Source: Nephromyces sp. MM_2019 | Lineage: Eukaryota; Apicomplexa; Aconoidasida; Nephromycida | Reading direction: 5' to 3' | Assembly: GCA_015657535.1 (NCBI GenBank) | Contig: JADHZB010001708.1 | Coordinates: forward strand, 1 to 11,908 | Length of the DNA: 11,908 nucleotides | Shown: positions 1 to 7,529 of the stretch, piece after piece | Numbering within the stretch: the first letter of the stretch is position 1 | Layout of the letters: the number at the start of each line of letters is the position of its first letter | The notes under the pieces: generated by a model | Told to the model about the DNA's origin: nothing | Database searches by the model: none | The model's input: the letters and a program-made list of their open reading frames with translations, nothing else | Made by a program: the position numbers and the translations under genes

Positions 1-1869
1 GCATTTGGAGAGGGGAGATGGGATTTCTAAGTTTTATGGGGGTATATCTTTGGCAGCTCTACGAGAAGGGCTACGAAATGAAGGCAATGAACAGGACGGA
101 TTCAGTAATATGGACGCAAAGAATATCAACCCCTCCCCCCACCAAACTGAAGATAGAAGCAGGAGCTTTCCATGAAGGAGACATAGTATGAAGCAAGGAG
201 TTTAAAAGCACCATAAAGCAGGCAGATAATATGAAGAGACGTGAAGATAGTGAAAATAGTGTCAAGATGTATACCCACATCACGAAGACTTAATTATACC
301 AAAACCTAGGGGGAGTCAATGAAATTGATGTACGTACACTGAAGAAATCACACATCCACATATACCCCCCGCGCATCCCCCTACACATCCTCCCCCCACT
401 CCCCCCAAATCCTCCCCACACCCCCAAACTGACCTTGAAACTATCATGATCCTTAAATAGATTAACTAAAGCAGCTCTTGCTGGTGTATCTAGACTAGGA
501 ACAAAGTGCATCAACTCCTTCACACCGGAATGAGCCATAACGAAAGGCGAAAAGTAATCGTCTAACAAGAAGATGAAGACTCGATGTATGCAGTGCAATC
601 TAAAGGAGAGTGTATGTACACCCACAAAACAGTAGAAATATGGCAAACAGCAGTGAAATTTGGGGGATTTGCAGCACTGCAAGTACAAACACACAAACAA
701 ATTTTCGCACACACAAAAAAACAATCACATGCTGAAAGGAGTGGCAACACACATAATACATAAGGGAATTAATCGAAAAAAACCTTGGCATGAAATTAGT
801 AGTCAAATTTATCACACAAATGAGTAGCAAAAACGCACATACACACACACACATACATTAGCAGTGCCCACCAGGAATAACGATATGCCCAACACTAATC
901 TTCTTCTGCAGGCTTCCAACGCTCATAAAGGATATCACAGTGGAAACTCCACATTCTTTCAGAGCCAAAACTATAGAAAGATAGTCGATTTCTCTGGGAG
1001 CTTCGTAACTGCAAGGCAAACCCTTTGGAGGATATATCATTCATTGACTATAAAATAAACAGGGCATGCAGACACACAGACACATACAAACAGCAAAACA
1101 CACACCCAAACACTCAAAACACACACCCACACACCTCCACTCACATCCAAACATATCAAGCCCAAATACATACACACCCACACTCAAGCATTCCTACACA
1201 CACAAACCCACTCAAGTAGCAACCAACCCACCAATACACCCACACCCACACAGACTTACGTGCCCTTTTCCTTCGCAGCATGACGCTGGACGAAATATAC
1301 GTTTTGCATGCTGTCAAAGTACACTAAAACTGAGAAAAAGAAACAGAAAAAAAGCCAATTTCAAACCTAGATTTGCCAAAAAAACCTCTTCTTCATATCA
1401 TTACTACACATACGAATGCACATCATTTCTAGCAGCCGCGTATCTCAAAGAATTAACAATGATAATTCAACGCCGGTGATCACATTTCATCCTCTAAAAA
1501 AATCCAATAACACATTCTCAACAACTACGGATTCTGCTCCATTTCCTGCTAAAACTTGCAAAAACAACGAACAAACATGAAGAGCCCACAAAATGAGGGA
1601 ATTTCTAAAATTTTTCCCATATCTTCATCATAAAAACGTCAACATTGCAAAGCACAAGTTGTAAAAAAAAAACCAGAGTGAAACATAAACCCTAAAGTCT
1701 AAACGCACACCCCCCATCTTCCACCACACCCCCTAAAAATCCGTGTTTTTCCCCTCTTCCCACCTTCGCCTCGGCTAGTGGACACCCTCTTAACCTCAAA
1801 ATTTTTAAAAACTTCACTGGATAACAGCGAAGATCCGCCTATAATCCCTAGGGGCTGTGATTTTTCCAT
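1..1869 (-). CDS. Purine nucleoside / 5'-methylthioadenosine phosphorylase family protein (5' part, runs off left edge)
   Basis: Exons in transcript order: 1869-1764, 1545-1512, 1310-1260, 1008-872, 561-434, and tentatively 58-1. The first five are frame-consistent and give 152 residues of an expected 270-300. Residues 1-16 (MEKSQPLGIIGGSSLL) match the N-terminal strand and phosphate-binding loop of the family. VYFVQRHAAKE (about 51-61) sits where VxFLxRHG is expected. LALKECGVSTVISFMSVGSL (78-97) and GHIVIPDDY (104-112) match the ALKExG...AVGSL...GDIVIPDQF block of methylthioadenosine-type members. Family members are cytosolic and cleave purine (methylthio)nucleosides with phosphate. The base-selecting C-terminus is missing, so the substrate is unresolved. 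Oddities: the loop reads GGSS rather than GGSG/GGTG, and RHG has become RHA. Exon 2 is only 34 nt, and its donor GT|GTTATT is weak. The sixth exon would give SCQRYTPIKLRNP, a poor match to the usual GPRFST segment. Confidence 0.8.
1060..1258. repeat. CA-rich tract in a phosphorylase intron
   Basis: This intron (1009-1259), between the exons at 1310-1260 and 1008-872, is almost entirely irregular ACACACCC-type sequence on the plus strand, that is TG/GGT-rich on the transcribed sense strand. There is no tandem unit of fixed length. Confidence 0.7.
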
Positions 1870-1907
1870 TTTCTACTATGTCAAAAGGAGCGCGTGAAGG
1901 ATCCCAA

Positions 1908-2885
1908 TTAAGAGTGAGAAGAGGATAAAATATCTAAAAAAACAAGAAAAACACCGAATTGAAGGAATTTTGTGGAGAAAAGCAAAGGAAAGCGGTAAAA
2001 ACACCGAATGGACTGTTTTCGTTGAGAAACTTGGTGAAGATGCAGTGTGCTTATGCTGGTCCCAGTAATTGACTTCTTCACTGGCTCAAGATGAGGAGGA
2101 AGAACACGCATGTCATCCGCGAAATAGTGCGTTTCAAAGAGTGCGGCGATACGTTTAACTTCCTCAGATTTAGGCGGAGATCTACTGGGCGAAAACGCGG
2201 CGCATTGAGTTGCTACGAGCTGCTCAGTCGGTGCACAGCAAAGCAGCAAGTTCTTCGTCTACCGCGGGGAGAAGATGAAGAGGGAAAAGGGGAGAAGAGG
2301 GAGAGGTTAAATAGAGACACGGTTATGCAGCCGACAGTGACCTTTTCCTCACTGGTAGCACCTTAATGGTCTTTTAAGCAAATAAGGGAGGAAGTCGCAC
2401 ACACACAGTTGAGAGAAGAAGTCTCACACACATAGTCGGAGCGAGGATTTCATAGGCAGCTACACTCACCAGTAAAGGGCGCACACACAGCGCACCACAC
2501 ACGTAGAACCAGAACTCCGCACACTCACCCCAACACACACCCACACCAACACACCGCAACACACTCAAACGTAGAATCAGGCATATAACCCCCTCCACAC
2601 CACCAAAACCAACACACACACTCAGAGCCAGGTGCATTAATCGCACGCACACACCCAACCAAGGACACTATCGTCGGACATCACCCTATAGATAATAACA
2701 GTGCGCATCAACACCGAATAGCTTTCCACTTCCTCATCTCCCTCGTCAAAGAAACCCAAATTTTCCAAAGAATTTCCTTTTTTTCCCTCCATGAAGATAA
2801 TTTTCCAAACATCTTCAACGCACCATAAAACCATGAAATTTGCTGCAACTCTCATGAACTTAAAGACATGAGAAAAAGCCTTCAT
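1908..2885 (-). CDS. Unrecognised multi-exon protein (gene B), 3' end uncertain
   Basis: The start is ATG 2885-2883, with an in-frame TAG six bases upstream. The first exon runs to about 2667-2655. It encodes a mixed hydrophobic and acidic segment, including RVAANFMVLWCVEDVW and FFDEGDEEVESYSV, and passes into a TG-rich intron. Exact donor choices are ATAGT|gtcctt (2667), CTTG|gttggg (2660) or GGTTGG|gtgtgt. A second exon begins after ctccccgcggtag at 2258, phase 0, and includes SEEVKRIAALFETHYFADDM and RVLPPHLEPVKKS. The frame stays open to TAA at 1910-1908, but the part after about 2031 is T-rich and ends in cttgtttttttag, so a further intron (2030-1934) is likely. Its terminal exon could then be read in three ways, with stops at 1908, near 1880 or at 1814. 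I do not recognise the family. It lies head to head with gene A and directly upstream of the phosphorylase gene on the same strand. Confidence 0.5.
2395..2655. repeat. CA-rich tract in gene B intron
   Basis: Irregular CACACA, CACCCCA and CACACTC runs lie between the first and second supported exons of gene B. In the sense direction of gene B this is TG/GGTG-rich. I found no exon within it. Confidence 0.6.
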
Positions 2886-3197
2886 ATTCTAACGTATTTA
2901 GCATGAAACACGTCATTTTCATCGAATCTTCCGCTGTTTCCTCAAATAAGCGCTTTCCCTCTTTACACTAAATTTTTGAGTTTTTTAATTTTCCGCCTTT
3001 TTTTAAATTTCCCTCATTTTTCTCCTATTTTTTTCTAAAAAACGCACCTTTTTTTTTCTTATTTCTTCATTGTTTTATGTTGAAGACATCCGCTTCTTCT
3101 TCATATTTTTTTGTACTTGCATGGCTTTTCTCTTTTATTTGTATTCTTATCTTTCTCTATTCCCTCCTTCTGTGCTTGCCTCCCCACCTTTTTAACC
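2886..3197. promoter_or_regulatory. Divergent promoter region between genes B and A
   Basis: These 312 bases separate the start codons of two head-to-head genes and contain no credible exon. On the plus strand the region is strongly T-rich, with repeated runs of six to nine T between about 2995 and 3115. It lacks the TG/CA-rich tracts that fill the introns nearby. A shared promoter with short 5' untranslated regions for both genes is the simplest reading. No TATA box or other defined core element could be assigned with confidence. Confidence 0.5.
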
Positions 3198-5649
3198 ATG
3201 GAACCCCCCTCCTCATCTCCGCGAAAATTTCTGGGAAAGCGCCGGCGGAGTGAAACGACAGGGACCCTCCCTCTTCCTCAAAGAAAGAAAAACATCGCAG
3301 AAGATGAAGGAGATGCTTCAACTGAAGATGAAGATCCTGAAAATGAACCTTCTTCCTCTTCTTCATTCTTAAACGAAAAACATCCATTTTCTGACTATCC
3401 CACCCCTCCTCCGGTGTTTCTACCTCCCCCTTCCAAAGAAACCAGTGAAAAACTTCAAGAAGTGGATAGAATGTCACAAGAAGAATTGGAGATTGTGAAT
3501 GGTTATGGCATATCCCTCTGGTATGGGCCAAAATCGACGGCTTCAGAAGATTACGATTACAGGTAATGCGAAAGAGAAAGGGGAATGGAGTGTATGTACG
3601 TTGAAATATGAAGAAAAATTTTAATTTGAGGGAGTTTTGGTGGAAATTTTATTTTGGGCTACTAGGAGTGGAGTGTTTGTTGGTGCGTTGTGTGTTGCGT
3701 GTATGTTCTGTGTGTGTGTGTGTGTGTTTGTGTGTGTGCATGAGTTTTGGGATGTGTACACGTACACTGCGGGAAGATATTCTTGTGTGCTGTGTGCATC
3801 GATAACACCTTGGATGTACATACACCCCGGGAAACCTTCCTTCTGTTGTGTTTGTGTGTGCATCGATGACACTGTGGATGTACATACACCCCTGGAAGAC
3901 TTTCTTATGTTGTGTGCGTTTATTTGTATACTTCTGATGTTTTTAATACACTCAATATTTACGAAACTTCTTTACGATAAGAAAAACTCACACTTTGTGG
4001 TTCTTCTTTGATTTTATGAAAAATCATTGAAAATTTATCTTTTCTTGTGTGTGAAATGCTGATCTGCAGGATGGTGACTTGGGGGTTATCTTCTTGCCCA
4101 CCTTTTAACTCAGAAAAGCATCTTGAAAGAGCTGTAAGTCACATGGAAGCTTTGTGTATGTGATGAGTGTATGTGTTGCTTGGGGGATGTGTGTGTGTGT
4201 GATGACTGTGTGCGTTATTGGCAGATGTATTTGTGTGTTATGAGTGTGTGGATTACTGGTTGATGTATACGTGACACACACACCCGTAAGTAGCTCTCTG
4301 TGTGCGCGCACACAACCCTCTCTTTGCCTGTACAAACGAAAGCCTGTAAACCCTTACTAACATAATTTTTTATATGACTTTAGATAACACACTCAGTTCA
4401 ATGTGTGTGTGTGTGTGCACTTTTCTCGAAGATCTCTATGTACGCTGCATCATTGATGCTGTGTGTGCTTCCCACCAGACTTTTCGCTTTCTTATATATG
4501 AAAGCAGCGATTTGGACTTATCTTTACTTCTTCCGAACACACTAAAACATCCCTCAGCTCTGCTGAAGTGAATGTACGTACACCTCTGTTTCTTCGTTAT
4601 CTTCAGTTTCACAAGCAGCTTAAAACATTAGCAGCAAAGAATGAAAACGGATTGCTCACTTTCTATCAACTCTACTTTGAGTTAGACATTAAGATGTCTG
4701 CTGGATGGGAGCACTTTGCTACGCTAGATCTCCTCGATAAGTAAGTATAGGAAAGTACAGAAAAATTTGGGTGCGTGGTGTGTGTATATTAGCTGATATA
4801 GTGGAGGCGTTGTTGTGTGCTTATGTGTTGTTGGTGATTGTATGTATGAGTCAGTTGTGAGCGGAGGCGCTGCTGTTTATGAAATGATGTTTAGCCGGTG
4901 TGTGTACGTACACCCCACTTTAAGGTGCTTTCTACGCATTTTTCCCTGATGAAAGACGTATTTGTGCTTTTGCAGGAAAGATAGATTTACAGAGATTCTA
5001 TTGAGGAGGAAGAAGTGAGGCTGAAGCCACGATGGCTTTGTCACTATGAGTAAGTGGAAGAATGTGTGTGTGTGCTGAATTGGGATGTTTTTGCCTAAGA
5101 ACGGGCTCTTTTTGTGCGTATACGTACGTTAGTTTGCGTGTGTGCGTTGGATTAAGATAGTTGCATATGAATAGGCTTTTTTCGTGAGCGTGTGTGATTC
5201 TGGGTATCGACTAGATTAAGATATTTGCTTATGATAGGCCTCTTTTTCACGTATGTGTGTACGTATCCATATTCAATTAAGCATACCCCAATCTTCTAAA
5301 ACGCTGTTTTACATACATATGAACCTATACCTTATCGCTTACTCATCCCTTTTTTGTGTTTGCTTCTGATTTTATACTTTTCTCCACATTCCTTTCCCTT
5401 TGAATATAGCCTTCTGACCTCAGAAGTTTGCCGGCAGAGGCTCTGATTTCGCAACATCTAGGGCCGCTGATTTCTCAGCGTTATGTCAGCTCAAAGTTCA
5501 GTTCTATAGGTGGTGTATCTACACTTATCTCTCGTTACTCCCTAACTCCCAAACCCTACCTTTGGTCTTCAGCGCAACACCCACTTGCTGATGCTGAAGA
5601 AAATGAAAAGGTTGAAAACAGAAAAGAACTAATGAATTTTTCTTACTGA
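3198..5649 (+). CDS. Unrecognised 301-residue protein with basic N-terminal clusters, six exons (gene A)
   Basis: Exons: 3198-3562, 4070-4133, 4508-4567, 4607-4740, 4993-5049 and 5424-5649 (906 nt, 302 codons including TGA). Donors are gtaatg, gtaagt, gtgaat, gtaagt and gtaagt. Acceptors end gcag, gcag, tcag, acag and tcag. ATG 3198 (aaccATGG) is the first ATG in frame. Residues 1-60 are disordered, with basic clusters KFLGKRRR and QRKK that resemble a nuclear localisation signal, followed by an acidic stretch (EDEGDASTEDEDPENEP). A proline-rich YPTPPPVFLPPPS follows, then helical-looking segments such as FHKQLKTLAAKNENGLL and DSIEEEEVRLKPRW. The C-terminus is acidic and charged. The proline motif followed by amphipathic helices faintly recalls Mediator subunit 7, but I do not claim homology. 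Exon 3 (60 nt) is the least certain: it was chosen because it alone keeps the frame between exons 2 and 4. Confidence 0.7.
3751..3918 (+). repeat. Intronic tandem repeat, about 2.7 copies of a 62-64 bp unit
   Basis: The repeat lies inside intron 1 of gene A. Copies begin with GATGT at 3751, 3813 and 3877. The second and third share GGATGTACATACACCCC, an intervening pyrimidine-rich segment and, at the end of the unit, TGTGTGCATCGATRACAC. The first copy is more diverged (GATGTGTACACGTACACTG). Each unit carries one copy of the GTGTA/TACAC palindromic word that is scattered through the window. Confidence 0.75.
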
Positions 5650-5683
5650 AAGTTTCAGTTTAGAAGACGCTTAAGCTTTGTCT

Positions 5684-6170
5684 GTCGTGTGTGTGTATGT
5701 GTGCTTGGGTGTCGTGTGTGTGTGCATGTGTGCTTGGGTGTATGTGTGTGTGTATGTGTGCTTGGGTGTATGTGTGTGTGTATGTGTGCTTGGGTGTCGT
5801 GTGTGTGTATGTGTGCTTGGGTGTCGTGTGTGTGTGTGCTTGGGTGTCGTGTGTGTGTGTGTGTGCTTGGGTGTATGTGTGTGTGTATGTGTGCTTGGGT
5901 TTCGTGTGCGTGTATGTGTGCTTGGGTGTCGTGTGTGTGTATGTGTGCTTGGGTGTCGTGTGTGTGTATGTGTGCTTGGGTTTCGTGTGTGTGTGTGTGT
6001 GTGCTTGGGTGTCGTGTGTGTGTGCTTGGGTGTCGTGTGTGTGTATGTGTGCTTGGGTGTCGTGTGTGTGTATGTGTGCTTGGGTGTCGTGTGTGTGTAT
6101 GTGTGCTTGGGTGTATGTGTGTGTGTATGTGTGCTTGGGTGTCGTGTGTGTGTATGTGTGCTTGGGTGTC
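5684..6170. repeat. GT-rich minisatellite, about 18 copies of a 27-28 bp unit
   Basis: The consensus on the plus strand is CTTGGGTGTCG followed by (TG)n, A and TGTGTG. Variants replace TCG by ATG or use GTTTCG. By counting CTTGGGT I find 18 occurrences. The array fills most of the convergent intergenic space between the gene A stop (5649) and the gene D stop (6298). Because most units are 27 or 28 bp without stop triplets, several frames on both strands stay open across it. On the minus strand these read as THTHDTQAHI-type or TPKHTYTHT-type repeats, which I treat as non-coding. Confidence 0.9.
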
Positions 6171-6297
6171 TTCAGCTTCCACTCTCTCTTCTTTTTAGTC
6201 TTTTTTCTCTTCCTCTCTCTTTGATGCCATTTTGCAGCTACTTTTGCTACTGCCTGCACTTCCTCCTCATCTCCCTCTTTTCTCCCCTCCCCCCCTG
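6171..6297. other. Pyrimidine-rich spacer between the minisatellite and the gene D stop
   Basis: The plus strand is T/C-rich (for example CTCTCTCTTC and CCTCCCCCCC). On the minus strand one frame is open throughout and would read as an acidic then lysine/arginine-rich segment (GDEEEVQAVAKVAAKW, then RERKRKKTKKK) running into the minisatellite. It is reachable from gene D only by skipping the better acceptor at 6330, so I list it as 3' flanking sequence with a possible alternative coding use. Confidence 0.4.
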
Positions 6298-7017
6298 CTA
6301 TTGCATCAGCTTGAAAGCCTCTTTGCTGGCTGAAATTTGTGTGTGTTTGTGGGTTTCTATCAATGGAGCCTTAAGCCATGAAAAGATGTAACTTTTAGTC
6401 TTGTACGTTTCACTTGATTTGATGGTGTACATACACATACTGTTTTCGGAATCGAAAGCATCTTTCAACAATACAGAAGATCCACACTATGGAGGATGCC
6501 ATACAGTCAACATAACGCACACACACAGAAATTATGCCGAGGACGCCAACACACACTATCTAAAGCATATTTGAGCTGGAACTCACACATACACTCATTT
6601 AATGAGGCACAGAATCCCATTGTATGCAATTTTAGAGCCGCCGTAGACTTAAAAAACGTAGTTGGGTACTTTACACACACATGAGGGCTTCACAGATACA
6701 CAGGAGTACTTCATATATACAGTATTTCACGCACACATCACACACAGGAATAATTCACACACAAGTTCTTCACTAGCATAAGGGAGTAATTCACACATAC
6801 ACGGGTACTTCATACACTGATGCACTTCACACTCTTGCGTAGTTCGCACAGATAAACATGAGTGCTTGACACACACTTAAGTTGCTGTACTTACACGCAT
6901 CAACACACACTTGTACTCAAACAGACCTTTTTGCTGGCTTTTCTACCGGTTTGAATTGCTTTCGCCTCGCTGTACGATACGTAACACACTTATTTGAAAG
7001 GCATCTCCCGCCTTCAT
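6298..7017 (-). CDS. Small unrecognised protein, four exons, about 93 residues (gene D)
   Basis: Exons in transcript order: 7017-6947 (tentative), 6687-6555, 6486-6441 and 6329-6298 (282 nt, 94 codons including TAG). The three 3' exons are well supported. ALKLHTMGFCASLNE and FQLKYALDS end at AGT|gtgtgt. CGSSVLLKDAFDSEN ends at A|gtatgt. The last exon gives SKEAFKLMQ then TAG after the acceptor aaatttcag. The second exon could instead start at 6647 (acceptor ttttttaag). The proposed first exon starts MKAGDAFQIS, has an in-frame TAG nine bases upstream, and ends CG|gtagaa. It joins in frame to the acceptor gtgaag at 6688. The middle exon is cysteine-rich (GFCASLNECMCEF). I do not recognise the family. 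Introns are TG-rich on the sense strand, as in the other genes here. In another frame the 7023-6917 segment ends KPVEKPAKRSV, so a different gene's last exon is possible there. Confidence 0.5.
6690..6900. repeat. Degenerate CA-rich repeats in the proposed gene D intron 1
   Basis: Diverged copies of a roughly 25-35 bp unit resembling ACTTCACACATACACRGGAGTAATTCACACACA follow one another. ACTTCA or ATTCAC recurs every few tens of bases. No coding potential is visible on either strand. Confidence 0.5.
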
Positions 7018-7529
7018 TAGGCGCTACACACACACACACACACACACCTATCAACACAGCGACCCACTCACACCAAAATAGCGACCAACAAACCGGCACA
7101 TAGACCAACTCACACATCAGAAGGCACATCAATACCACACACACCTCAAGTGTGTAGATTTAACTGTACATACACAAATTGAAAGTTATGCTTGCTGAAG
7201 AATAGAAATGTCCATTTCCTTAGAGAAATTTGTTAGTGTACATACACTGCATGAGCAGTGCCAAAAGCCAATATATGGTTCGCTAAAGACCACTTAAATA
7301 AGTAAATTTGCAGCTTTCACATACGTACACAAGTAGTGTGCGTGCACTATTAAAACTGGAGAAAGAAGTGCCAATACAGGATATCTAGCGGCTGATCAAA
7401 GCTTGTGTGTTCGCTTCTTGTAAGTAAGCTAGAAGGGAGGGTGAAGCTTCGCTGGAGGGTATTCACGCGAGGAGAAGAGGGGCAGCCCCCCGCTCAATTG
7501 AGGCTTATAAGCTCAAAAAAGTGCCAACT
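7018..7529. other. Intergenic region between gene C stop and gene D, without a convincing exon
   Basis: The region contains a short (CA)n microsatellite at about 7026-7048, then CA-rich DNA. Copies of the dispersed word occur as TGTACATACACA near 7168 and AGTGTACATACACT at 7235-7248. The part from 7405 to 7529 is less AT-rich and has an open plus-strand frame (see rejected items). It should hold the promoter of gene D and the 3' untranslated region of gene C, but I could not assign elements. Confidence 0.4.

Noticed and set aside
1066..1479. 137-codon plus-strand open frame
   Set aside because: It is antisense to phosphorylase exon 3 and to CA-rich intron sequence; its first half is a His/Thr/Pro low-complexity translation.
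3621..3889. Minus-strand His/Thr-rich open frames opposite gene A intron 1
   Set aside because: They are antisense shadows of TG-rich intron repeats.
4374..4571. Plus-strand frame ending LDLSLLLPNTLKHPSALLK
   Set aside because: An exon in this frame starting at 4486 reads well but ends in a phase incompatible with exon 4 of gene A; the 4508-4567 exon in another frame joins cleanly.
5684..6170. Regularly spaced repeats resembling a CRISPR array
   Set aside because: Copies are contiguous with no unique spacers, and the context is eukaryotic.
5678..6391. Long plus-strand open frames rich in Cys, Val, Gly and Leu
   Set aside because: They are translations of the GT-rich minisatellite; three overlapping frames are open at once and none has a non-repetitive protein-like region.
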